A stretch of DNA of 64,000 nt from Gordonia sp. X0973 (GTDB lineage Bacteria > Actinomycetota > Actinomycetes > Mycobacteriales > Mycobacteriaceae), in the NCBI RefSeq assembly GCF_013348785.1, contig NZ_CP054691.1, positions 3,348,001 to 3,412,000 of the forward strand. The letters are read 5' to 3'. Under the pieces are notes generated by a model. The model was not told the origin of the DNA, searched no databases, and worked only from the letters and a program-made list of their open reading frames with translations. How positions within the stretch are numbered: the stretch's first letter is position 1; each line of letters begins with the position of its first letter. The position numbers and the translations under genes are program-made. Below are positions 9,331 through 17,338 of this stretch, piece after piece.

Positions 9331-9540
9331 GGTGGTCGAGTGCCGACGAGGCGCTAGCCGAGTCGGTGTATCGAGACCAACGCAATCCGAGCAGTCAGCG
9401 GCGGTCGAGCCGTCCCACGGTGGTCGAGTGCCGACGAGGCGCTAGCCGAGTCGGTGTATCGAGACCAACGCAATCCGACGGTGGTCGGGGTCGGGTCTCG
9501 ATACGGTTCCTCGCCTAGCGGCTCGGATCCACTCGACCAC
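9331..9540. repeat. Interspersed repeat family A: two direct copies and one inverted copy
   Basis: A 45-bp core (begins GGTCGAGTGCCGACGAGG, ends GTATCGAGACC) occurs at 9334-9378 and 9422-9466, each inside an identical 60-bp block (9331-9390 and 9419-9478). An inverted, diverged copy lies at 9494-9538. The second direct copy and the inverted copy can pair over about 45 bases around a 27-base loop, so RNA from either strand would fold into a long hairpin between the two convergent genes. The same 45-bp core recurs inside oppD at 40863-40907. Confidence 0.85.
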
Positions 9541-9652
9541 CCATCAGATCGCCTGACCACCCATCAGATCGCCAGACCACCCATCAGATCGCCAGACCAC
9601 CCACCAGATCGCCAGACCACCCACCAGAGCGCCTGACCACCAGCAGAGACGG
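9535..9652. repeat. 20-bp tandem repeat array
   Basis: The unit GACCACCCATCAGATCGCCT (small changes in the last bases) starts at 9535, 9555, 9575, 9595 and 9615, with a decayed partial copy at 9635. It abuts the inverted family A repeat. Together with that repeat it fills the 379-bp gap between the convergent PucR and lipase genes; no gene is visible in the gap. Confidence 0.85.
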
Positions 9653-9668
9653 ACGTATCGAGTCAGTG

Positions 9669-10940
9669 TCAGCGGCAGTTGCTCGGCGGCGGCTTGCCGT
9701 CGAAGCGGTCCTGCAGGAAGGCGAAGGCCGGCAGGATGCCGATCACCGCGGCGCTCATGTGATCCGGCGACGGGGTGAGCAGCGAGACGAGTGGGGTGCC
9801 CGCGCGGCAGTACCGGTGGTTGGTCGCGTCGATCGACGCCACCGGGATCAGCACGTCGGTCGGGCTGTGCCACTCGAACACCGGCGTCTTCGGCACCCCG
9901 CGGTAGTACACGAGGCTGTTCTCCTCGACGACCCGGCGCCCGGCCTTGTCGTCGAACAGTTGGCGTCCGCCCGTGGCGACCTGCTTGGCGTCGTGCATGG
10001 CGCCGATCCGCAGGATGTCATTGGTGCAGGCGTTGCGCATCTCGCGGTACATCGTGTGGCCCAGCCCGGTGAGATGGGCGCGCATGGGCAGGGTTGCGGG
10101 GTATTCGCGCGACAGCCCGATGGCCGCGGCGAACGCGAGCCCGAACGCCGGGTGCGGCCGGTCGTACCCCAGCCCCTCGGCCATCTTGATCAGGTCCATC
10201 GGCACCCCGCCGTACGCGACGCCGGCCAGCTTCAGATCCTTGGCGTAGGTCGGCTGCAGCGCCGCGGCCCACGCGGTGGCCATCCCACCGCCCGAGTAGC
10301 CGGCGAGACCGATGCGGCTGTGTGCGACGCCGGCGGGCTTGAAGTGCCGCACGGCGCGAATGCCGTCGAGCGTGATCTGACCGCCCAGCTTCGCCGCGCC
10401 GTAGGCGCTGCGGGGACCTAGGTGATCGGGGATCGCGACCGTCCACCCGCGCTGCAACGCGACGTTGAGGCCCGGTGCCTCGCGGATCTGCAGGTTGGGG
10501 TCGGAGGTCCACAACGCCTGCGACGGGGCGCACTCGAGCCCGGTGGCGTTGATGACGTGTTGGAAGGAGAGAAGCGGGCCGTTCAGCGCGTGCCGATTGG
10601 GCACCATCACGGTGGTGATCGCCGCGATCGGATTGCCCAAAGAATCCGAACTGCGGAATTTGATCTGATACGTGCGGATGTCAAAAAATCCCGCCGGAGT
10701 GGGGCGGCCGCGCACGGCGAGAATATCGCCATTGTGCGTCTTGTCCAGGTTCGCCGGTTTGGCGTAGAACGGGTCGGGCAACGGCGTCGGGAGGGCGGCC
10801 GGGTCGGGCGCCACGATGCCGCGACCGGGAGCCGCGAGTGCCGGTGATACCCCCCAGACCCCGGCTACCAGCGATGATGCCGTCACGCCTACCAGCGCCG
10901 CTCGGATGAGCGCTGCCGTGCGCGAAGTCTTGACCGACAT
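9669..10940 (-). CDS. Secreted lipase (LIP family)
   Basis: This 423-residue protein is an exported lipase of the secretory lipase (LIP) family, which hydrolyses acylglycerols outside the cell. The signal peptide ends near residue 37 (S-P-A-L-A-A). The nucleophile elbow G-Y-S-G-G places the catalytic Ser at 216; later D-V-L and D-H-M segments are candidates for the acidic residue and the His. The ATG at 10940 has AAGGGGA just upstream, and the longer upstream reading lacks a signal sequence. The gene is monocistronic: convergent with PucR across a repeat-rich gap and divergent from the MFS gene across an AT-rich 318-bp gap. Confidence 0.88.
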   Translation of the reverse strand: MSVKTSRTAALIRAALVGVTASSLVAGVWGVSPALAAPGRGIVAPDPAALPTPLPDPFYAKPANLDKTHNGDILAVRGRPTPAGFFDIRTYQIKFRSSDSLGNPIAAITTVMVPNRHALNGPLLSFQHVINATGLECAPSQALWTSDPNLQIREAPGLNVALQRGWTVAIPDHLGPRSAYGAAKLGGQITLDGIRAVRHFKPAGVAHSRIGLAGYSGGGMATAWAAALQPTYAKDLKLAGVAYGGVPMDLIKMAEGLGYDRPHPAFGLAFAAAIGLSREYPATLPMRAHLTGLGHTMYREMRNACTNDILRIGAMHDAKQVATGGRQLFDDKAGRRVVEENSLVYYRGVPKTPVFEWHSPTDVLIPVASIDATNHRYCRAGTPLVSLLTPSPDHMSAAVIGILPAFAFLQDRFDGKPPPSNCR

Positions 10941-11258
10941 GATTCCCCTTGACTCGAGTAGCCGTCTGCAATGCAGAACAATGATTCGGGGAATCCGCAA
11001 TTAATGCAATATTTCTAATCGTGACCAGCCCAAGTGGAACCACCCGCGAACGGCCTCGAAAATCCGCTCTGAACTGCTGCCTTATTCATCGTGAACACTC
11101 CATTGGGAAACTCGGATTATCAAACGTTATCGAATTGTAATAACTTGCCTCATCTGCCTTAAAGCACCGGAAACACGGCGGTCACACACCAGCAGCGGTT
11201 CCGCGCAGCCTGAGGGAAAGGGCGCGGCGGCCCGACGGCGGCTGGCACACTGCATCGC
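10941..11258. other. AT-rich 318-bp intergenic promoter region
   Basis: This is the divergent gap between the lipase and the MFS transporter. Bases 10985-11165 are clearly richer in A/T than anything else nearby, so the lipase promoter and possibly binding sites probably lie here. I see no convincing long palindrome, small gene or RNA. Confidence 0.5.
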
Positions 11259-12593
11259 ATGCGTCGGACTGTCGTCGCGGGCTACGCGCTGGGGAGCGTC
11301 GGGACGGGCGGCTTCGGAGTCCTTCCCGGCCTGGTGCTCGCCTACTACCTGACCGATTCGCTCGGCGTCCCGGCGGTGGCCGCCGCCGGAGTGGTTCTGA
11401 TCCCCAAACTGCTCGACGTCGCGGTCAACCCGGCGATCGGCGCCCGCAGCGATCGGCAGCTGAGTCGCACCGGTTCCCGACGGCGAGACATGCTCGTCGG
11501 CTCGCTGGCATTCGCCCCGCTGTTCGTCCTCACCTTCGCCGCGCCGACAGGGATCGGCTGGCCGCCGGCCGCGGTCTGGGTGCTCGCAGCCTTCTCGTCG
11601 ACGGCGATCGCCTACGCCTTCTTCCAGGTGCCCTACGTCGCACTGCCCGCCGAGCTGACCGACAGCTACGACGAGCGGACGCGCCTCGTCGCCGTTCGCA
11701 TCGCGGTGCTCGCCGCCGCCATTCTGCTGTTCGGCGCCGGCGGACCGGCGCTGCGCGACAGCGTGGGCGGGTCTCGCGGATACCTCGTCATGGCGCTCGG
11801 CTCCGGGCTGCTCATCAGCGCCGGGATGGTCCTCGCGAGTCGCACGGCTCCCCGGCGCGGCATCGACGGTCCGGCGGATGCCGCAACCGAGTCGTCCGCG
11901 TCATTCCGCGACGCCTTCACCGCGCTGCGGATCGACTCCGGCTATCGCCGGTTGGTGGCGGTCTACGTGGTGCAGGCACTGGCGAGCGCTGTCATGCTGG
12001 CCGGCGCGCAATACCTGGCGACCCACGTACTCGGCCGCAGCTCGGCATTGCAGTGGCTGTTCGTCTCCCTCGTCGCACCCGCGCTGGTGGTGATGCCGCT
12101 CTGGTACCGCTTCGGCGCCCGACGCGGCAAACTCGCCGGTCTGCGGGTGGCGGCCGCACTCTTCGCGGTGGCGTCGGCCGCCCTGCTCGGGACCATCTGG
12201 TGGAGCGGGCCGTGGGTCTACGCCGCCGTCGCCGTCGCCGGCGTCGGCTACGCGGGGATGCAGACCTTCCCGCTGGCGATGCTGCCCGACGTCCTTAACG
12301 CACACGACCGTCGGACGGACACGTCGTCGGGCGGATCGCTGTCCGGGCTGTGGACGGCGGCGGAAACGATCGCCCTGGCACTCGGCCCCGCCGTCTTCCT
12401 GATCGTCCTCGCCGCCACCGGCTATGTCTCGACACCGGCGGGCGCCACGACGACGAGCGTCCAACCCCACTCCGCGGTCCTCGGTATCTCGGTAGGCTTC
12501 GCCGCAGTGCCGGCGCTCCTCGTTGCCGGCAGCCTGATCCTGTTGCGGCGCTACGCCGAGCCGATCCCGGAAGGCGGCCCCGATGAGCAGTGA
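11259..12593 (+). CDS. MFS transporter, GPH (MelB-like) type
   Basis: This 444-residue membrane protein has about 12 predicted transmembrane helices. Its N-terminal pattern (first helix, YYLTDSLG, then a K-L-L-D-V-A-V-N-P segment and a GARSDR loop) fits the glycoside-pentoside-hexuronide:cation symporter group, which carries sugars or other small polar solutes. The stop overlaps the start of the PLP enzyme gene by 11 bases, so the transporter probably brings in, or exports, the substrate or product of that enzyme. The solute is not shown by the sequence. Confidence 0.78.
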   Translation: MRRTVVAGYALGSVGTGGFGVLPGLVLAYYLTDSLGVPAVAAAGVVLIPKLLDVAVNPAIGARSDRQLSRTGSRRRDMLVGSLAFAPLFVLTFAAPTGIGWPPAAVWVLAAFSSTAIAYAFFQVPYVALPAELTDSYDERTRLVAVRIAVLAAAILLFGAGGPALRDSVGGSRGYLVMALGSGLLISAGMVLASRTAPRRGIDGPADAATESSASFRDAFTALRIDSGYRRLVAVYVVQALASAVMLAGAQYLATHVLGRSSALQWLFVSLVAPALVVMPLWYRFGARRGKLAGLRVAAALFAVASAALLGTIWWSGPWVYAAVAVAGVGYAGMQTFPLAMLPDVLNAHDRRTDTSSGGSLSGLWTAAETIALALGPAVFLIVLAATGYVSTPAGATTTSVQPHSAVLGISVGFAAVPALLVAGSLILLRRYAEPIPEGGPDEQ

Positions 12594-14058
12594 GCCACCG
12601 CTCGCCGGCGACGCCGACGCGGTCATCGCCCGACTGCGCGAGCTGCGGGCCGGCGACGCCCCGTCGCACGGCGGCACGATTCTGTCCTACGTCTACGACT
12701 CCGGGCGGGCCGAACTCGACGAATTGGCGGCGGCCGCGATTCGCGAGGTGCAGCCGGTCAACGGGCTCGACCCCACCGTGTTCACCTCGGTGGCGACGAT
12801 GGAGCGCGACGTCATTACCTTCGCGCGCAACGCCTTTCACGGCCCCGGCGCCGTCGGGTCGGTGACCTCGGGCGGCACCGAGAGCTGTCTGCTCGCGGTG
12901 CTGTCGGCCCGCGAGTATTCGCACGCCGATCGCGGATCCATCGTCGTGCCCACCACCGCGCACGCGGCGTTCACCAAGGCCGCCCACGTGTTGGGCGTCG
13001 AGGAGATCCGGGTCCCGGTCGACCCGGTGACGACGGCCGTCGACCCGGCGGTCGTCGCCGACGCCCTGCGCGAGGACACCTTCCTCGTCGTGGCCTCCGC
13101 CCCCGGCTACCCGACCGGCGCACTCGATCCGATCGAGTCACTCGGACAACTGGCCCGGGAACGCCAGATCGCGTTGCACGTCGACGCCTGCCTCGGCGGA
13201 TTCGCCCTCGCCTGGTGGCCGGACCCGTTGCCGCCGTGGGATTTTCGCGTGCCGGGCGTGACCAGCCTGTCCGCCGACCTGCACAAGTACGGCTACAGCC
13301 CCAAGGGCGCCTCGGTGTTGCTGCACGCCGATCGCGACCGTCACCGGGCCCAGTATTTCGCGACGACGGACTGGCCCGGCTATCCCGTCGTCAACCCGAC
13401 GCTGCTCGGGTCTCGCTCGGCCGCCGGGCTCGCCGCCTCCTGGGCGATCATCAGCTTCCTCGGCACCGACGGCTTCACCGATCTCGTCGCCGCGACGGCC
13501 CGCGCGACCGCCGCGTTGCGCGACGTCGTCGCGGGTATCGACGGACTGCGGGTCTTCGGCGACCCGGTGGGCCCGGTCTTCGCCGTCGCGACCGACCCGG
13601 CGTCGGCCTCCCCGGTCGACCCGCACCGGTGGGCGCGCGCGGTCGCCGACGAGGGCTTCGCCCTGCAACTGCAGCCCGGCTACGTCCAGCCCGACGGCTC
13701 GTCGCTGCCCGCGACCACCCACCTGACCGTCACCCCGGTGACCGAGCGGGTCGTCGACGACCTCGCCCGCGCCCTGGTGCGCGGGGCCGAGGCGGCGCGC
13801 GGCCTACCGCCGTCGCCCGCGCCGGAGGCGTTGGCCGATCTCGCCGCGGCCATCACGACCGGAGCGGTCTCGCTCGACGACCTGCTGTCCCTCCCCAGCG
13901 AGACGACCGCGGAATTCCTTCGCGCCGCCGGGATCGACCCGCACGGCGACGGCGAGCTGGACATGCCGGCCGTGGTCGCGGCGGTCGCGGCCCTGCCCCG
14001 ATCGGTCACGGCGAAGATGTTGACCGAGTTCCTCGCGCTGTACACGAATCCTCTCTGA
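12583..14058 (+). CDS. PLP-dependent lyase/decarboxylase, sphingosine-1-phosphate lyase-like
   Basis: This 491-residue fold-type I PLP enzyme has the group II decarboxylase / sphingosine-phosphate lyase layout: a phosphate-binding SGGTES at residues 96-101, the ring-stacking Asp201 in HVDACLGGF, and the Schiff-base lysine in ADLHKYGYSPKG (Lys235). The D-A-C-L-G-G-F and H-K-Y-G-Y-S-P-K-G strings match S1P lyases and close relatives better than glutamate or aromatic decarboxylases. A C-terminal extension of about 80 residues is present. It overlaps the transporter gene by 11 bases and is followed closely by an AraC regulator. Substrate assignment is tentative; many actinobacterial relatives are annotated only as aminotransferase-family proteins. 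Confidence 0.7.
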   Translation: MSSEPPLAGDADAVIARLRELRAGDAPSHGGTILSYVYDSGRAELDELAAAAIREVQPVNGLDPTVFTSVATMERDVITFARNAFHGPGAVGSVTSGGTESCLLAVLSAREYSHADRGSIVVPTTAHAAFTKAAHVLGVEEIRVPVDPVTTAVDPAVVADALREDTFLVVASAPGYPTGALDPIESLGQLARERQIALHVDACLGGFALAWWPDPLPPWDFRVPGVTSLSADLHKYGYSPKGASVLLHADRDRHRAQYFATTDWPGYPVVNPTLLGSRSAAGLAASWAIISFLGTDGFTDLVAATARATAALRDVVAGIDGLRVFGDPVGPVFAVATDPASASPVDPHRWARAVADEGFALQLQPGYVQPDGSSLPATTHLTVTPVTERVVDDLARALVRGAEAARGLPPSPAPEALADLAAAITTGAVSLDDLLSLPSETTAEFLRAAGIDPHGDGELDMPAVVAAVAALPRSVTAKMLTEFLALYTNPL

Positions 14059-14080
14059 CCCCCCGTTGTACATTCCCCTC

Positions 14081-14821
14081 GTGCAGTGGTCGGGGCAGGC
14101 GTGGCTGGGAAGCGGGGCCATCGTCTTCTGGGGCGAGGTCGGCGACACCTCGATGCACGCGCACGCCGCCCATCAACTGTTCATCGGCGCGGAGGAATCG
14201 TCGACGATCGCCGTCACCCTCGCCGACGGACGATCCCTGGGGCCCACCCGACTCCTCGCGATCCCCAGCGGCGTGACGCATCGGACGAGCCCGGTCGGCG
14301 CGGGTGCACGCGGCGCGTCGGTGTACCTCGACGTGGATTCGGCTGCCGGCCGGGGACTCGGGGCCGCGATCGCCGACGGCCCGTCGACGGCGGTGCCACC
14401 GATCGACGACTGGCCCATAGACCCGCGCAGCATAGTCGACGAGGAGTCCGCCGCCCGCCTGGCCGGGCACCTCGTCGGGTTGGGCCGCGGCGCCCACATC
14501 CACCCCTACGTCACCGCGGCGCAGCGCAGCACCGTCGTCGCGCTGGCACAATCCCCGACGCTCGCCGGCATCGCCGCCGAGACGGGGGTCTCCGCGTCGC
14601 ACCTGAGCCGACTGTGGCGCCGCGATCTGGGCATGTCCTTCAACACCTGGCTGCGCTGGGAACGGTTGCGCGAGGCCGCGCGGCTGATCGGCGCCGGAGC
14701 GAACATCACCGACGCCGCCCACGGCGCCGGATTCGCCGACGGCGCGCATGCGAGCCGCGTGTGCAGCGCCATGTTCGGCCTGTCGCCACTCGCGCTGACC
14801 GCCGGCCTCACGCTGATCTGA
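14081..14821 (+). CDS. AraC-family transcriptional regulator
   Basis: This is a regulator of about 246 residues with an N-terminal cupin-like sensing domain (H-A-H-A-A-H-Q-L segment near residue 30) and a C-terminal double HTH of the AraC type (VSASHLSRLWRRDLGMSFNTWLRW, then a second HTH with GFADGAHASRVCSAMFG). I chose the GTG at 14081; a TTG at 14066 is an alternative, and neither has a good Shine-Dalgarno sequence. It lies directly after the PLP enzyme gene, so it probably controls the transporter-lyase unit or the following desaturase-like gene. Confidence 0.82.
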   Translation: MQWSGQAWLGSGAIVFWGEVGDTSMHAHAAHQLFIGAEESSTIAVTLADGRSLGPTRLLAIPSGVTHRTSPVGAGARGASVYLDVDSAAGRGLGAAIADGPSTAVPPIDDWPIDPRSIVDEESAARLAGHLVGLGRGAHIHPYVTAAQRSTVVALAQSPTLAGIAAETGVSASHLSRLWRRDLGMSFNTWLRWERLREAARLIGAGANITDAAHGAGFADGAHASRVCSAMFGLSPLALTAGLTLI

Positions 14822-14868
14822 TCGATCCGTTCAAGCCTTCGCCGCCCGACGGGCACAGACTTGGGCGC

Positions 14869-15798
14869 ATGCTTCGCTACGGATACCCCCTGTTCATGCT
14901 GGTCGGCGTCAACGGCACCGCGATCTGGCTCGCCGCGTCGGGCGCCCCCAAGGCGCTCCTGCTGCTGCCCGTCGCCGTCGCGATCGTCGCCTCGTTCTCC
15001 GTGGAACGGTTGATCCCCTACCGCGACGAGTGGAACCACTCGCAGGACGACTCGCTGCGCGACGCCATCCACGTCTTCGTCAACGAGTCTATGATCCTGA
15101 TCAGCGTGGCCGCCATCCCGGTCTTGGCCGCACTGCGCGGTCCGCATACCTGGTGGCCCGGCGGATTGCCGTTCGTGGTGCAGGTACTGATCGCGATACT
15201 CGTCGCCGATCTCGGCATCACGCTGGTACACATGGCGAGCCACCGCTACGGATGGTTGTGGCGGCTGCACGCCGTACACCACAGCGTGACCCGGTGCTAC
15301 GGACTCAACGGGCTGATGAAGCATCCGCTGCACCAGACCCTGGAGATGCTGGGCGGGGTGGCACCGCTGCTCGTCGTCGGGATGCCGGTGTCGGTGGCCT
15401 CGGCCCTGTCGGTCTGCGTGGCCGTGCAGCTGTTGATGCAGCACTCCAACGCCGACTACCGCGTCGGCCCGGCGCGCCGGATCCTCGCCCTGAACTCCGG
15501 CCACCGCTTCCACCACCTGCGCGACGCCGGCGAGGGCGACGTGAACTTCGGCCTCTTCACGCTGCTGTGGGATCACCTCGCGGGCACCTACGTCTACGAC
15601 CCGGATCGTCGTTTCGCCACCGCGGACCTGGGGATGGCCGCCAAGCCGGACTACCCGACCGCATACGGCGAGCAGCTCGTCGTGCCGTTCACCGCGGCCG
15701 GCGCGTGCGGCCCGATGCAGCCGCTGCCCCGCCGGTCGCTGCGCGAGCGACTCGCTACTCCGGCGTATGCGTGTGGATCCGGTCGCCGGCGTCGTTGA
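14869..15798 (+). CDS. Sterol desaturase / fatty acid hydroxylase family membrane enzyme
   Basis: This 309-residue integral membrane protein belongs to the fatty acid hydroxylase superfamily, di-iron enzymes that hydroxylate or desaturate lipids. The histidine clusters are visible: H-M-A-S-H, then H-A-V-H-H, H-x2-H-Q (KHPLHQ) and H-R-F-H-H, with 4-5 hydrophobic helices around them. The start is the ATG at 14869, 47 bases after the AraC gene. The stop lies inside the 3' end of the convergent XRE regulator gene, a 44-base overlap. Its neighbourhood with a sphingosine-phosphate-lyase-like enzyme hints at long-chain base or hydroxy-lipid metabolism, but that is inference. Confidence 0.8.
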   Translation: MLRYGYPLFMLVGVNGTAIWLAASGAPKALLLLPVAVAIVASFSVERLIPYRDEWNHSQDDSLRDAIHVFVNESMILISVAAIPVLAALRGPHTWWPGGLPFVVQVLIAILVADLGITLVHMASHRYGWLWRLHAVHHSVTRCYGLNGLMKHPLHQTLEMLGGVAPLLVVGMPVSVASALSVCVAVQLLMQHSNADYRVGPARRILALNSGHRFHHLRDAGEGDVNFGLFTLLWDHLAGTYVYDPDRRFATADLGMAAKPDYPTAYGEQLVVPFTAAGACGPMQPLPRRSLRERLATPAYACGSGRRRR

Positions 15799-16312
15799 AG
15801 ATGCTCAACACCTCGGCGCGACGTTTGCCCACCGCGCACATCGCATGCGGAATCCGGGTGTCGAACTCGGCGGCCTCGCCGCGGGTCAGCACCAGATCCT
15901 GATCGCCGAGGATGAGGCGCAACCGCCCCGACATCACGTACAGCCACTCGTATCCGTCGTGGACGCGTGGTTCGGGAGGCCCGCCCTCGGTCGGCAGGTA
16001 GTGGATCTTGTAGGTCTTCACCGGCGAGGACTCCGAGGCGAGCGGGTGCAGGATCATCCCGTGCCGCCGGATCGGTTCGCGGTGCACGCGCGGATCGGCG
16101 ACGGTGGGCGACACCAGGTCGTCCAACCCGATTCCGAGCTGCCTGGTCAGCGGCAACAGCAGATCGAGACTGGGTGCGCGCTTGCCCGCCTCCAACCGCG
16201 ACAGCGTGCTGGGCGACATCCCGACCCGCCCGGCCAGGTCGTCGAGGGTCCACCCGCGACCGTTGCGCAGCGCCCGCAGCCGCGCGCCGACCTGTTTGAT
16301 CTCGTCGCCCAT
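15755..16312 (-). CDS. XRE-family regulator with cupin sensor domain
   Basis: This is a 185-residue regulator with an N-terminal XRE-type helix-turn-helix (about residues 5-60, with the WTLDDLAGRVGMSPSTLSRLE core) and a C-terminal cupin barrel (about residues 105-180) that would bind a small ligand. I chose the ATG at 16312 over the GTG at 16318 because AAGGGG is five bases before the ATG. It is divergent from the FAD oxidoreductase gene across a gap that holds a large palindrome, so it is the likely repressor of both genes. Its 3' end overlaps the desaturase gene by 44 bases. Confidence 0.87.
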   Translation of the reverse strand: MGDEIKQVGARLRALRNGRGWTLDDLAGRVGMSPSTLSRLEAGKRAPSLDLLLPLTRQLGIGLDDLVSPTVADPRVHREPIRRHGMILHPLASESSPVKTYKIHYLPTEGGPPEPRVHDGYEWLYVMSGRLRLILGDQDLVLTRGEAAEFDTRIPHAMCAVGKRRAEVLSIFNDAGDRIHTHTPE

Positions 16313-16335
16313 CGTCACCCCTTCGGATCAGTCTT

Positions 16336-16367
16336 GCCAATTCCGCAATACTACTTGCGATATTGGC
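16336..16367. promoter_or_regulatory. 32-bp palindrome, probable XRE-cupin operator
   Basis: GCCAAT-tc-CGCAA, six spacer bases, then TTGCG-at-ATTGGC: both arm segments are perfectly complementary. It sits in the centre of the 78-bp gap between the divergent XRE-cupin and FAD-oxidoreductase genes, where a dimeric or tetrameric regulator could control both promoters. Confidence 0.7.
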
Positions 16368-16390
16368 CTCCCGCCGGTCCACTGGGAGGC

Positions 16391-17338
16391 ATGAGTGAAA
16401 CATGGGATGCGATCGTCGTCGGCGGCAGTGCCGCCGGTTTGTCGGCGGCACTGCTCTTGGGCCGGGCACTGCGGCGGGTGCTCGTGATCGACGACGGGCA
16501 GCCGCGCAACCGGTTCGCCGCGCATATGCACGGCGTCCTCGGCTGGGAGGGCGAGAGCCCCGCCGACCTGTTGCGGCGGGCCCGCGAGGACGTCGCGCAC
16601 TACGACGTGACGATCCGCACGGGCCGGGTGACGACGGTCGCCGCCGACGAGCAGAGCGTCACCGTCACACTCGACGACGGCGAGACCGCCACCGGTCGAG
16701 CACTCGTGGTCGCCACGGGCCTGACCGACGTGATGCCCGACCTCCCCGGCTTCGCACCGCGCTGGGGCACCGGCGTGCTGCACTGCCCGTACTGCCACGG
16801 ATGGGAGGTCCGCGGCAAACGGCTGGGCGTGCTCGCAATGTCGCCGATGTCGCTGCACCAGTCGCAGTTGATCCGCCAGTGGAGCAGCGACCTGACCGTC
16901 TTCGCCGGCGGGATCGGCGGCGACGCGGGCATCGACATCGATCCGGCGACTCGCGCGCGACTGCGCTCGCGCGGCGTGCGGATCGTCGAGGAGCCGGTCG
17001 TCGAGATCCTGGGCGACGGCGACGCGATTTCGGGTGTTCGCCTGGCCGACGGCCAAGTCGTCGAAGTCGACGCATTGTTCGCCGGGCCGCGGGCCCGGCC
17101 CAACGACGAGTTCCTGGCCGCCCTCGATCTGGACCGTGCGGACAACCCGGTGGGCAGCTTCATCGCCGTCGACGAATTCGGGAAGACGAGCCACCCGCTG
17201 GTGTACGCCGTCGGCAACGTCATCAACCCGGCACTGACGGTCCCGATGTCGATCGGCTCCGCGGCGATGACCGGGGGCATGGTCAACATGTCCCTGGTCA
17301 CCCGCGAATTCGACTCCGCCGCGGCCGATCCTCAGTAG
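16391..17338 (+). CDS. FAD/NAD(P)-dependent oxidoreductase, thioredoxin reductase-like
   Basis: This 315-residue flavoprotein has the FAD-binding G-G-S-A-A-G at residues 11-16 and a C-P-Y-C motif at residues 132-135 in HCPYCHGWEVRG. The layout is that of thioredoxin reductase and its single-gene relatives. The C-x2-C redox pair with the HGWEVRG string is typical of an actinobacterial subgroup whose partner is unknown; the usual TrxR C-A-T-C is replaced. GGGAGG precedes the ATG at 16391. It is divergent from an XRE-cupin regulator, and its last 7 bases overlap the convergent quinone-oxidoreductase gene. Confidence 0.85.
   Translation: MSETWDAIVVGGSAAGLSAALLLGRALRRVLVIDDGQPRNRFAAHMHGVLGWEGESPADLLRRAREDVAHYDVTIRTGRVTTVAADEQSVTVTLDDGETATGRALVVATGLTDVMPDLPGFAPRWGTGVLHCPYCHGWEVRGKRLGVLAMSPMSLHQSQLIRQWSSDLTVFAGGIGGDAGIDIDPATRARLRSRGVRIVEEPVVEILGDGDAISGVRLADGQVVEVDALFAGPRARPNDEFLAALDLDRADNPVGSFIAVDEFGKTSHPLVYAVGNVINPALTVPMSIGSAAMTGGMVNMSLVTREFDSAAADPQ

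Noticed and set aside
9535..9652. CRISPR-like array of 20-bp repeats
   Set aside because: Units are directly adjacent with no unique spacers and there are no cas genes; it is a simple tandem repeat.
10681..11043. Small minus-strand frame across the lipase start
   Set aside because: Overlaps the lipase signal-peptide region in another frame, with no ribosome site or motif.
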